From Apiospora phragmitis (taxonomy: Eukaryota > Ascomycota > Sordariomycetes > Amphisphaeriales > Apiosporaceae), in contig JAQQWL010000013.1 of NCBI GenBank assembly GCA_038363925.1, positions 2,046,001-2,110,000 on the forward strand: 64,000 nucleotides of DNA, in the 5' to 3' direction. Positions within the stretch are counted from its first letter, which is position 1, and each line of letters begins with the position of its first letter. The notes beneath the pieces were generated by a model, which saw nothing but the letters and a program-made list of their open reading frames with translations, made no database searches and was not told the origin of the DNA. Below, one piece after another: positions 45,369 through 56,882 of the stretch. The position numbers and the translations under genes were made by a program.

Positions 45369-46596
45369 TTTGGAAAGACAGCAGGCAGGCAGACGGGAAC
45401 GGGAAGGCAGATATAGCTCTCTCCCCCACGGGCGACTAGGTTAATAAGTTAGAGGACTGGGAGGGACTGGGATAGGTACTAAGAATAACGCTAACGCTGG
45501 CTGGCAGCAGGGACGCGGGCGAAAGGGCTGGGGAAGGATCCGGAGCTGGAGCTGGCGCTGTAGTCGTTTGGTTTGTTGGTCACAGGCGGGTAGGAGGATT
45601 GGATTCAGGTCGTTTCGATGGGCTGATTGAGGTAACCGTGGGGCCTGTAGGGTCTCAAACGCAGGGGTTCACTGTTGAACTCCGTGGGTAGCTGCTAATC
45701 GTTTCCTGTTTAAGGGGAGAACCGCATGAGTCTGGGCAGTCTGGGTGAGGGGCCAAAGGAGATGCTAGGACCGGTAAACTGGAGTTTGTCCGTCTGGGCG
45801 GCGTCGTGGTGTTTGTTTCTTGAGGCAATTATCGTCGAGGACGCGTGAGAGAAAGGCGACTATTGATGGGCAAGTATTGAAACAACGTCAACTAATAATA
45901 AACTCCCCAGAAAAACATGAAGCGAGGCCCGCGCAGACCCGTCCACTGTCAGATCTAATTGATACCGTGCATACCCGGTTGGGGAAGAAGCCGTGGGACC
46001 TTGTCGGCTTGATGGTTCCTGTCATGACACGCCCGGTTCCTTAAGACAGCTCAATCATGTCATGTGCTGGTGGTGGTGGGTAGTGGGTTTGCCCGGTTTG
46101 GGGGTTGAGTCGCCTATGATCTCACACCCGGCGCCGAGGCATTTTCCCTTGCCCCAAAATCGTATCATCAGCTCACTCGCTACTAAAAGTTACGTTAAAC
46201 CGTCGGCATCTTCGGTTGTTGGCTGTAGTGGCTGTCTACCTGCGTTTCTCTGTAAAACACTACATAAGATAAGATTCTCGAACCTCATTTTCAAGTTTGA
46301 CAGATACTACCAATCCTAGATAAATCTCCTTGAGGTTGACCAGACCACTAAATTCTCCTACAGGATGGAAAGGTGCCGCGACCGGAGTGGACCTACCTCC
46401 TTTGAAGCGCACCAATCCCGATATTGAGACTAACAGTCCCGTTCTCAACCGATCTGGGTATTGACATGTGATGATTTGACCGACCACTTTAGCAGCCAGT
46501 ATCCATTTATGGGTATATCAGCGGCATCGTGTTCAGGCATGTGACGATATGGAATATGCGAGTATTGGTGGTTTATTCGACTACGATGTCGCTGGC
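45369..46596. other. Intergenic; aminotransferase promoter
   Basis: 1.2 kb with no coding signal. GC-rich near 45430-45650, AT-richer toward the UFE1 3' end. Confidence 0.5.
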
Positions 46597-47711
46597 TCAT
46601 ATTATGAGATCCCAGACAACTAGGAATGAACAGAGTCCGGCCGTTGTGTAGAACATATACTTGGCCATGCTCGGCCGTTGAGTCGCCTTCTTCAGCTGCG
46701 TGTTTCCCCTTCCGACATTCTCCGCCGTGTTGAACGAATCTGTTACTAGTTGTTCGATATGTGCAGATTGTGTCGCTAGGTTATTGACAAGCTGTATTTG
46801 CAATTCCGAGATCTCTAGTAAGGACTTCTCGGCCGTCCTGTGGGTGATGAGTTAGCATCGTGAAGAAAACAGTTAAACCGTGGGAGATGGTAGGTACTCT
46901 ACGTACCTGACTTGGTCCAGTGTGCTTTCGTAATGCTTCAGCATATCGTGGTTCTCCTGCTCGAACATCTGAATCTGCTCGGGTGACAAGTCTTGCGCCG
47001 CGTCGTTAGATGGTTGCTGTCCTGGTGGTAGTGACTGAGATTGCTTCTCCCTTCTTTGCCGGGGCTTTCAGGCATAATTCCCAGGCTCGCCATGTTCGAT
47101 GTCGTAGCCTTTGCGAGTACGCTACGGTTCTTCTCCATCTCGCGATGCAGTCGCACTTCCATCATGTCCTGCTGCGTCTTGACGCACTCTTGTAGCCGCT
47201 GTCGCAATGTCCAGAGCACGCTCTCACGGTGCGTATTCAGCGTATTCGCCTTGTCCTCCGCCGTGGCGTGCTCCACCGTCTTGCTGGTCTTTCCACCCCC
47301 GGCTGCCCAAGCTCCCAAAGCCCCCAATCCCCTTCCGAATTTCTTGGCAATCAGACCGGCCTTCATCTCCCGCCGCGTATTCTCGGCATCGGAAAGCTCG
47401 CGGATTTTCGCATTCAGCTGACGCAGCATGGACTTGGAGTTCGCGTCGATCTCCTCGCGCTCGCGATCGGTGAGCGGCCGAGATTGTCGGTCATGTTGGG
47501 CGGAGCGGATGAGGGTTCTTCGGGGAGGCGCGGTGGAGAGATAAGATTGGCGGATGCTGCGCAAGTCGGTATGCAGTGAGGTTATGGCCTGGTTGATCTT
47601 GTAGGCCTCCTTGAGGAACTCGTCAAGACTATCGGCACTGAAGGCACGCTTGGTAGGCGGAGCTTTATGTTGCGACAGGAAGCTGTCGAAGAGGGGCGTG
47701 ATGTCGGTCAT
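46597..47711 (-). CDS. UFE1: ER t-SNARE, syntaxin-18 family
   Basis: Q-SNARE for Golgi-to-ER retrograde fusion at the ER. Exons complement(46597..46837, 46907..47711) join in phase 2 (..L-D-Q-V-R|T-A-E-K-S). The product is 348 aa. The N-terminus M-T-D-I-T-P-L-F-D-S-F-L with F-L-K-E-A-Y-K-I-N and H-T-D-L-R-S-I-R-Q-S-Y-L is the syntaxin-18 N-terminal domain. The SNARE helix spans the intron: H-Y-E-S-T-L-D-Q-V-R-T-A-E-K-S-L-L-E-I-S then L-V-N-N-L-A-T-Q-S. The C-terminal anchor is M-F-Y-T-T-A-G-L-C-S-F-L-V-V-W. The frame breaks in the TTT run 47066-47068 (coding AAA, one A missing). Correction replaces a false tail with a Q/S-rich linker that leads into the SNARE helix. Tail-anchored orientation is as expected. 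Confidence 0.9.
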
Positions 47712-48571
47712 TTTGATATAGTGGAAACGATTGGCATCACATCATTAAGTCGTTAGCCATTAACCGTATTACAGTGTAGAATGTTGGAATGGTCGCTGTC
47801 CGGGTGGTGTTGATCAGCACTTGACCAAATTTATTCTACAGCGCTCGCTGCTCTCTACCTAAACAAGGAAGCCACGATGCAGCTTGGGTGGTAGCGCACG
47901 TACGGAGCTCTGACGTTAGTGCTTAGCCACAGATTTACTGAGGTGTGGCTGCAAATAGTGCCACAACAGCGCAGGAATCAGTCAATCAGTCGCAGCCAAT
48001 GGAGGCGGCTCTTCGTCCAGTCTCGTTCAAACCTGAACTTTAAGTAAGTAAGGTACAGTATGCATGCCCCTGGCTGACTGATCGTTTGAACGTCGTCTGG
48101 TCATTCAGGCGTAACCTTTCGGTATTAGTTGATTTTCAAGCCTCACCAGCTCTCTCTCTTTCTCACGAGAAAAGTGTCAGGCGGCTCAGTTAAGACCGAA
48201 GATGGACACCGAGCACCGAGGTGATAAACGTAACGAAAAATTCTAAGAGCCGACACTAGGACGGATTAGTGGCCTTCACGACCGTTGCAATCCCCAGCAA
48301 ATCGCAAATCGCCCCTGCAGCATGGCGGTAATAAATCCGAATACCCGCCAAAGGGTGGGTTGGCCTCTACGGGAATAACCCAACAGCGCAAAATACCCTC
48401 TCATGGACGCTCCTGTTATCATGCTTCTTTGAGATCCGAAATCGCCCCCCACCATTGCCGGTCCATCTTTTATCTACACCGTTGCCCCCTTCACCGGCTG
48501 AACTGGTAAAATTATTTCATCCGCCATGGAATTTTGCATTCCCGTCCCCTAACCTTCCGCCCATCGTCCTT
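47712..48571. other. Divergent intergenic region, UFE1 and DHA1 transporter promoters
   Basis: 860 bp between two divergent starts. The open frame runs upstream of the chosen transporter start to 48455, but its translation there is Pro-rich and unlike transporter N-termini. No specific binding site is claimed. Confidence 0.5.
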
Positions 48572-50296
48572 ATGAATGCCGAAACGAAAGAACACGAGAG
48601 CCAACCCGCGGCCCAGCCATTCTCCAACGACGATGAGCGCCCGTCGTCGGCTCGGACTCACCCGAGCGCTACCTCACCCGCGGCCTCGTCTTCGAGGAAT
48701 TCCCAGAGCTCGAGCCGTCCCAGCCTCAACGGCACCGTCCGCGACGATGCGGACCAGGCCGAGCAGGACCTGGCGGTGGTCTCGCGAGCCTCTAGCGGAC
48801 CGGCCTACACCGTCTTCTCCACCAAGATGATCTACTGGATTGTGGCCATGAACTGCATCTCGGCCTTCATCTCCCCGACCACCGCCAACATCTACTTCCC
48901 GCGCTCCCGTCCATCGCCAAGGACTTGGGCGTGCTCATCGGCCAGGCGAACTTGTCGCTTACCACTTACATGATCTTCCAGGCCCTGGCGCCCACCATTT
49001 TCGGCGATCTGGCCGATGCCGCCGGCAGGCGACCGGCCTTCATCATCGCCATGGTCATTTACCTGGGAGCCAACATCGGATTGGCCCTCCAAAGGAACTT
49101 TGCGGCTTTGCTCGTATTTCGCATGATGCAGAGCGGTGGCAGCAGTGGCACCATTGCTCTGGTGTACGGTGTGGTTGCCGACATAGCTCCGAGCTCCGAA
49201 AGGGGTCGGTATATGGGCATCGTCGGCGCCGGTATTACCGTCGGTCCGTCCTCGGCCCCGTCATCGGCGGTCTACTGACCCAGTATCTGGGCTGGCCGTC
49301 CGTCTTCTGGTTCTGCGTCATCGTGTCCGTCGTCTTCCTGGTCCCCTACATCCTGGCGGTCCCCGAAACGGGAGGAAGATTGTGGGGAACGGCTCGATTC
49401 CGCCTCAAGGATGGAACATGACCTTGCTCGATTACATCCGATTTCGACGAATACCTATCAACGAATCAAGGCCGCCCCAAGCGAAAAGGAAGTTCCCCAT
49501 CCCCAATCCTTTCAACACTCTTCGCGTCTTGGGCAACAAGGATATGGCCCTGGTGCTCGGCTACAACGCCTTGATCTATGTGGGCTTCATGACCTGCACG
49601 GCAACCCTGTCGACCCAATTCGCGGACATCTATCACTACAACAACATCCAGCTCGGACTATGCTACCTACCCGTCGGCGTCGCGTGCATGACATCTTCCA
49701 TCTCGCAGGGTTTCATCCTCGACTGGAACTACCGGCGGACGGCCAAGAAGCTCGGCGTCAAGATCGACCGCAAGCGCGGCGACAACCTGAAGGACTTCCC
49801 CATCGAGCGCGTGCGCATCCAGCTCATCTTCCCGCTCATCCTCGTGGGCGGCGCCGTGTACATCGCGTACGGCTGGGTGCTGCAGGCCGAGCTCCACGTG
49901 GCCGTGCCGCTGGTCCTGACCTTCTTCATCGGCCTCTGTGTCACGGGCAGCTTCCAGATCATCAACACCCTGATTGTGGACCTATACCCGGAGGCCCCGG
50001 CCACGGCGACCGCGGCGAACAATTTTGTGCGCTGTCTGTCCGGTGCGGTCGCGACCGCCATCATCGAGATCATGATCAGGGCAATTGGGCGTGGATGGTC
50101 GTACACCATCATAGCGTCACTGTTCTTAATACCCGGTGGACCTGTACTGTGGGCTATCCAGAAAAATGGGCCTAAATGGCGCGAGGAGCGAAGACAGAGG
50201 TCACTCGCCAGGGCTGAACGGAAAGAACTGAAAGAGTCGGAGAAGAATCAGCAGAGTGAAGGAGATGCATCTCCATACAATGGTCTAAGGACCTAG
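48572..50296 (+). CDS. MFS transporter, DHA1 (drug:H+ antiporter-1) type
   Basis: Exports small molecules across the plasma membrane. Corrected length is 575 aa, single exon. It has a hydrophilic Ser/Glu-rich N-terminus of about 85 aa, then transmembrane helix 1 starting W-I-V-A-M-N-C-I-S-A-F. The D-L-A-D-A-A-G-R-R-P signature of the loop 2-3 region is present, as is R-G-R-Y-M-G-I-V-G-A-G with the antiporter motif G-P-V-L-G-P-V-I-G-G after correction. The second half has a long charged loop and an acidic tail. The closest known types are Qdr/Tpo/Dtr-like exporters; substrate unknown. Three frame breaks lie in runs: CCC 48898-48900, CC 49246-49247 and GGG 49370-49372, each missing one base. 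Without correction it looks like three separate fragments. Confidence 0.87.
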
Positions 50297-51623
50297 ATGA
50301 TGATTTATTGCGAGCAGATTGCGCCTTTTTTTCACTAGATACGAGCCATAGAATGATACATACCCACAAGAGGGCATGGAGTGTAGAAGAAGCCAGGTAC
50401 TCCATGATAGATAGAATTAGTAGCCATAACAAACATAATTCTAATACCTTCAAGGTTTTTTTTATTTTTTTTATTTTTTTTATTTTTTTTATTTTTTTTA
50501 TTTTTTTTATTTTTTTTATTTTTTTTAATTCTTTCCTTCTCCCTCTTCCTAACTTGTTTCCCTTCCTATCCCTTAACTTCATGATGTCGGCGGTCATAGG
50601 TTGTCCCGTCGATTTCATGTTCCTTCTAGTACTATTTGAAATTTCTTGTAAGCCCCTGAGCATTGAAATACGCTGCAAATGATGCGACCCCTGGCCTGCA
50701 CCACTTCACATTAAAGATGCCTGACACACCGCACTTCTTCAATCAGTGACACTACGAGCCCACAGTGGCAACAGCGACTAAATGACATGCATTAGGTATA
50801 TACGTGGCCATCCACTGTGCAGCTATCCATTAGCTTCTGGACTCACCAACAGGCGAGACACTCCACACTGTGGCGATGACCATATGCAAGCATCCGAGAA
50901 AAGCCACCAATACCATATCTAGTATCAGGCTGAGGAATACTTGCGGGCAATTTGATCTGTTGTAAGCGAAGGGGGTAAGGAAAGACCTAGCATCTCGTGT
51001 AACTCATATCCTATCGGGGACAGGTCCGAGGACAGATGCATATGTCGCACACGTATTGTAATCCTACCCCATCAGCCATATGACCTGCTGCTGCTACCCA
51101 TACATTTATGTAAACAAGTCCTTGAACACCCTCAACCCTCCACAGAGGCATGGCATCGGATCTGGGGTAGGTAGCAGCCAAGTGGTCGAGTGCGGGGAAG
51201 TCTAGTTCAGCGACCCCCTGTCCAAGTTGATCTGCCGAACTGGGTCCCCCCATCCGTGGACACTCAATGGCGATCGGCCCCAGAATTAACCTGAAGGGGA
51301 GTGTGCGCCGCTGTTATGCAACTGCAATTAAGCAAGACTTGAGCAGATCTAACCTTGCGCGCGTGTGTGTGTGTGACCTAGATGCTGGGTTGGGGCATCG
51401 GGACTTTAAAGGATGCCGTGCAGCCGTTGTCGATACGGGACCGGCACATGTGCCATTATTGGTGATTCCTCTTAGCTGAAGGGTATCACTTGGAGATTTC
51501 TGATTAGGGTTTTCAGTTGACTTGACTTCGTTTCCTCTTTTCAAATGGTAGAACTTTGAGTATGGGCTCTATCATCGGTATTCTTTCCAATTTATAGAGC
51601 TATTGGCTTTTCTCTATCTCATC
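50297..51623. other. Intergenic with T-rich repeat; sugar transporter promoter
   Basis: 1.3 kb. Holds the (T7-8 A) repeat described separately and an alternating GT tract near 51362-51373. No gene seen. Confidence 0.5.
50456..50528. repeat. Tandem T8A repeat
   Basis: About eight copies of TTTTTTTA-like 9-mers just 3' of the DHA1 transporter. It could lie in the 3' UTR. Copy number is likely unstable and subject to sequence error. Confidence 0.9.
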
Positions 51624-53961
51624 ATGGCTCCAATACACACGAACAAAGAGGCAGGCGCCAGGCTTCATATCAAAGCCTTGGTGGCCATGACTTTCGTGTC
51701 ACTGAGCTCGTTCCAATATGGTCTCGACTTTGGCGTGATCGGTGGTCTCCAGGCGATGGTCGGTTTTCTCAAGGCGCGTCAACCCCTTTCACTCCTTTGG
51801 TAGTTCCGACCGATGCCAAGGTTCCGTATTCTATGATGAGCCAATGCTAGCACAGACATGTCACTGTGGGCTAACAGTGAGATCTCCAGGTCTTTGGCGA
51901 GCCTCCCTCGGAAGCGCTGCCCAAGTGGAACATTCTCATCGGAGCGCCAACAGCTCATCTCCTCGCTCATGGTGCTTGGTAAGCGACTTTCGGGGTTTAT
52001 TCCTTCCTATTCTAGTCGTTGTTCCAGTCGTTAGTCCAAGTCGTTCTAGTCGTTAGTTCTTGTTATCCCAGTGTCTCGGGGGGATGGATTCGCCGTTTAT
52101 TCAAGGAGTTGCCTTTATTCCCACCTGAGACATCTCAGTTATTCCAAAAAGAACAATACTGACGCTGAGAGTCGATAGGGGCCTTCGTTTCGTCCTCCTC
52201 GGCAGGATTCACGTCACGCTGGGTCGGCCGCAAGCTGTCGCTCTGGATCGCTTGCGTTCTTGTCTTCGTATCCGTTGCCATCATGCAAGCCACGGTCGAC
52301 ATCGGCGGCCTCTACGCCGGGAGGCTTATCCTTGGGCTGGCGAATGGGCTGCTCATGACACATGCGCAGCTCTACATCACGGTAAGCTGGCAATCTGAGA
52401 ACGGTTCTGACGTGTTTCTTGGCGTGCTATTGGTCTAATAGTTGTGTATAGGAAATTGTGCCAGCGAAATTCAGAGGTCTTGGTATTTCGGCATTCACTC
52501 TTTGGGTGGCGCTAGGTAAGGTTTTCAGCAAAACTCCTGCCGCATCTTTTTCTGGATCTCAATAATGCTAATTAACCGAACCCTCCCATTACAGGCAGCT
52601 TCGTCGGCAACCTAGTCGACTACGGCACCGCCGAAAGGCCCGACCGGAGCTCCTACGTCATCCCTCTGGGCACCGTCCACATCGTGCCCGGCATCCTGTT
52701 CTTCGCCCTCTTCTTCTTGCCCGAGAGCCCGCGCTGGCTCGCGGCCCGCGGCCAGACGGCCCAGGCCGAGAAGAGCCTGACGTGGCTCCGGCCACCGCCG
52801 GCGCACTGGAGCGTCGCCGACGAGCTCGCCGAGATGGAGGCGGCCCTCGCGTCCGAGGCCCGGCTCCAGTCCAGCATCGGGCTGCTGGACCTGGTCCGCA
52901 ACCCCATCGACCGCCGGCGCACTAGCATCGCCGTGTTGGGGCTGACGACGCAGGCGGCTTCGGGCGCCATGTTCCTGATCTGTAAGTTTCTCCCTCCCGC
53001 CCCTCTCAAGTACAAGTGATACTGACAAAAGGGCCCTGTGCACCAGCGTACGGGACGTATTTCTTCTCCATGGCCGACGTCGGCGACGCCTTCACCAACT
53101 CGTGCATCCTCACTGGCGTCGGGGTCGCGGGCCTGGTCATGAGCAACCTGGTCATCACGCGGTGGGGGTATAGACGCCCCATGATGATGGCCGGGTTCGC
53201 GCTATGCGGCCTGGCGCAGCTCATCATCGCCATCGTCTACACGGTCGAGCCGGGCACCGCGAGGACGGGCAAGGTCATCGTGGCCATCTCGGTCGTCTAT
53301 ATCGTAGCTTACAATGGGCTCATCAGCCCCTACGCCTGGCTGTCTGGCGGGGAGCTGTCGTCGCAGCGGCTGCGCTCGTACACGTTCGGGATCGCTACTG
53401 CGATTGGGTTCTTTGGTGCTGTGAGTCATATTGTTGCTTCTCGCTTTCGTTTCTTAGATATGACAAACAAGGAGCCATTTTCATTCCCTTGAAATAGGAT
53501 ACATCGTCCTTTGAGTTTTACTAATGATTTTTGGTAGTGGCTTACGACGTTCACGGCGCCCTACTTCATCAACCCGGACTCGCTCAACTGGGGTCCCAAG
53601 TACGGCTACATATGGGCGCCTTCATGTTTCATCACCATGGTCTGGATCTACTTCTACCTCCCTGAAGCCAAGGATCGAACCCTTGAGCAGATAGATGAAA
53701 TGGTATGTCCATGTTCCAGCAACCTTCCTCTGCTATTTCTTTCGAAATGACATAAGGGGCCAATGACACCTAACTGTCCAAACTCCCGAACAGTTCGAAG
53801 CCCGTGTTCCGGCGAGGAAGTTCCGCGGCTACCAGTGCACTGGCGCACATGCTGCCCTCGAGAAAGATAAAGAGGCAGAGATGCCGCATGCCACCCACGA
53901 AGAGGGAGACGGCGGTTCCTCCACCACCAAGCAGCACGTTGTTGCCGACGCTAAGGTCTAG
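51624..53961 (+). CDS. MFS sugar porter (hexose-transporter type)
   Basis: Eight exons: 51624..51773, 51890..51978, 52179..52381, 52452..52515, 52595..52981, 53047..53420, 53538..53702, 53794..53961, giving about 532 aa. Sugar-porter signatures are F-Q-Y-G-L-D-F-G-V-I-G-G in helix 1, W-V-G-R-K-L-S in loop 2-3, P-E-S-P-R-W-L in the central loop, and P-E-A-K-D-R-T-L-E-Q-I-D-E-M in the exit loop. The last is the usual P-E-T-K-x-R-x-L-E with Ala replacing Thr. Intron 1 begins with GC (AAG|GCGCGT) and ends CAG, the only non-GT donor seen here. One frame break near 51934-51936 restores N-I-S-S-E-R-Q-Q-L-I-S-S-L. Exons 3-8 keep frame without correction. Substrate cannot be read from the sequence. 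Helix 5 or 7 motifs typical of high-affinity glucose carriers were not identified. Confidence 0.88.
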
Positions 53962-54662
53962 AAGACGATTTTTTTGATAGTCTTCTTGGGGACGGATACC
54001 TCAAAAGTCGGGCTTTTACGTAGTATACAGAACATGGCAATAGGTGGATGATAGTGTTAATACCTTCAGGATACTGGCCAGTATTAGGTTCAGGACTCTG
54101 GCTACCATGCATTTTGATTTCACCCATCACTTTGAGAAAGTCCTAGAAGGTCTGTGTCGACACTGTCAAGAGTCACAAGTGTGGTTTGTGTTGAATGGGC
54201 TTTCGTACGTACGTACAAGTGGGTTCCGGGTTCAATCGGGGTTATATTGCTGTATTCTGTTGTTCATGTCTATCTTCAGTACGAGCTGCGAAAGGCATCG
54301 TATGCCCCTCTTGATGAAACTGAAAAGGGGTTCGTGCGCGCAGGTACGTGGCACCCCTTTTGGAGTAATATGGAAAACCTTAGTTCCTGCTGTTCCAACA
54401 GTTTGAGCATGTCATTTTCTCCAAAATCTGCTTTTTAAATTCAAATCCAAGTAAAATCAATACTGGTTGGATGTAGCTGATTTATAGTGTCGTAAAACAC
54501 ATGTTTCTATTTCTGCCATGACCGAGAACAATACAGATAAAATTTGAAAACCAATCACCAGAAGACATATTGTGACGTGGTAGGAGGTAGCTCAAGAATT
54601 AACCCCGATCGTCCCTCTCCAGCCCTCTTGATCCCTACTCGCGTATCTATAAAACACCCAAC
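53962..54662. other. Intergenic, nothing recognised
   Basis: 700 bp of 3' flank and RRM-gene promoter. Small plus-strand frames at 54044-54438 overlap each other and lack any motif. Confidence 0.45.
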
Positions 54663-56403
54663 ATGTTCGCCCACGTCAACCTTGACTTGTCCCAGAAGGG
54701 CTGGGTTGAATCTGTCAAAGCCGGACGCCGCGGTGTCTGGTTATCGGGCATCGACCCCAAAACCTCCAAGGGAGCCTTCGAATACTACCTTTCGAAGCAC
54801 GAGGTCCCTGAATGCACCCTTCACTGAGAGTCCAAGCCAGCCGACCGTTTCGGTGATGATCCCGGTTAGCACTCTGCCAAACTTCTGTGTAATGACATTT
54901 CCGCTAACTTTGGCGGTTAGTACTGACAGGCAGATGTGTCCGGTTCTTCTCGAATGAGCGTATTGCAGGCATGGCAGCCAAAATGCTGAACGGCGCCGAG
55001 TTCCAGGGCAAAAGGCTTAGCGTCCATGATATGAGAACACCAGCCACTGTGAGAACCATTCAACTGCACATTGAGTTGGGTCATACTAATAATTAAAAAC
55101 AGGCTGCCGTTTCACAACAAGTGACTGTCCCTGTCCGTCCCGGCACTGCTTCCGTGGAACCCCTGGCTTCGGCCGTCTGCTCTTCGACAGTGGGATCCGC
55201 ACCCACTGCTCTTGCCAAGAAGACCGGATTCGAGGAGTTGGCCCAACGACCCTATACGGAAGAGGACCAGAAACTGATCCACGGATACCCAGCTCAATGG
55301 CGTACCCGCCCCAGCAACGAAGAGGCCACCCTCGCCAAGGTCCTGAACGACATGAAGATCATCGAGTCAGGCTATGGCCCGAGTATCTAGGCCACTCGAT
55401 GGTTAACAATGATCAAACCAAGTTCCTCTGTCCGCAATACGCGGGCATTGGAGGAAGTAACACCAGATTCTGGGACGATGTCTATATTGTCGTCGTCCCC
55501 CAGCCTAGAGACGTCAATTTCGGCCCTGGCCCAGGACCAGAGAAGATTGTTCCACTAGGGAGTATTTCGTAAGTCACTTTTTCTCAATGGTATTTTCATA
55601 GTTCAAATGCTGACGATGATTTATAGCAAGCTGGAGAAGGGCTACGTTGAGTACAACCACCCGCCGAGGCCATATCGGCCACATCAGAAGCCCAAGGGCG
55701 CAGACTCCAAGTACGATCCGCGCCGGTCGCAGCGTATCAACGACAACGGCTCTGACAAGCCTTGGGAAACCATGAACAAGTACCTGGGGCCTGCGTTCGA
55801 TAGACTCAAGAAGGCCGGTATTGTCCGTAGCGACTGGGAGCAGGGCCAGTTCATGAATCCTTCGGAGCAGGAGAAGGGCGTCTGCATCTCCGATAGCCCG
55901 GACTACGTTTCGCCTGGTGAAATGGCCGATTTTCGGACCTTGACGTTCTCTGGGCACCACCCTGCTCATGTCAGGCCCAACGGGATCCGTCTTGGTTGGG
56001 GCGGCTGGGACGTCTGGTACGAATGGCAGGTATGTACCCGGAGATCCCGCACCCATTTCAGTGCAGCGCTAACATAAGCATGCAGCTGTATGGCCGCCTT
56101 GTGAAGAGAGAGCTACTGGAGAAGACCCCGAAGCCTCAAGCCGCCGGTGTACCCCTCAAACTCGTCAGCGAAGATGGCAAACCGTCCATCGCCAACAGAT
56201 ACGAAGGAAGCTCCGAGGCACTTATGCATTTCTTCGATCTTGCATGTGATCCCGGCACGCAATCCATTCACGGCAAGCTGGTGGAGAAGTCCAACCTCGG
56301 ACAGGGCAAGAGTGCCAAAGGCAAGCCTAATTCGCAGGGCAACAGCAGACTGGTGGTCAAGCCCAAGGGCAACGACGTTGGTACCAGCTACAGAAAATGG
56401 TAG
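54663..56403 (+). CDS. RRM-like hypothetical protein with an in-frame TGA in exon 1
   Basis: Exons 54663..54864, 54930..55048, 55103..55568, 55627..56029 and 56086..56403 (about 502 aa). Exons 1-2 resemble an RNA-recognition motif: G-V-W-L-S-G-I-D-P-K-T-S-K-G-A-F, then C-V-R-F-F-S-N-E-R-I-A-G-M-A-A-K-M-L-N-G with E-F-Q-G-K-R-L-S-V-H. Exon 3 has Y-T-E-E-D-Q-K-L-I-H-G and exon 4 W-G-G-W-D-V-W-Y-E-W-Q. The C-terminus is Lys/Gly/Ser-rich. A TGA at 54825-54827 interrupts exon 1 between T-L-H and E-S-K-P-A-D-R-F and would normally be Trp or similar. It may be a base error, readthrough or a true break. A missing C at 55378-55380 also shifts frame (G-P-E-Y-L-G-H restored). Family not recognised beyond the RRM-like part. 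Confidence 0.62.
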
Positions 56404-56882
56404 TTTCTGGTTTCTTTGGCTTCGGTCATCTCCCCTTTTATAGGTGTGATGCTGAAGCAGGCGGCTGTCCGGGTGATATTTCAAGGGGGATGGCGAGGAC
56501 GAGGGTATAATTTTTATCTATAATATGGTAATAGAGGACCAGAGGTCGCCCGCACGTGCTAAATACGTTCTCCTGTGACATCTGATTACTCTGGTACGAT
56601 GTGTGATATTACACTTTTTGTTGTGCCTATGAAACCACTTAAATGTGTGCATTTGTCCCTTTCACACCTGGTGTATGTTGGTTAGTGTAGATACTGACTG
56701 GCTGATCTTATGTGGGAATGTTCGGCATGGTGCGGGATCGAAGCTTTGGCACGACCGATATTCTCACCCCAATGGCTATCATATTCATCAAGCTGATCTA
56801 TGTCTCTCCAAATATGTCTTCTAGCTCATACACACCATAAAAAAGAGCCAAGTAATTGGACCTCATTGAATAGCCCCCTTAA
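56404..56882. other. Convergent 3' flank between two genes
   Basis: 480 bp between the ends of the RRM-like gene (+) and the monooxygenase (-). It presumably holds both transcription terminators. No gene. Confidence 0.5.

Noticed and set aside
48925..49278. DHA1 region as three separate small membrane proteins
   Set aside because: The three pieces are consecutive parts of one MFS fold, and each junction is a homopolymer missing one base.
54221..54246. T-loop-like GGTTCCGGGTTCAATCGGGG suggesting a tRNA
   Set aside because: No matching D arm, anticodon arm or acceptor stem can be drawn around it.
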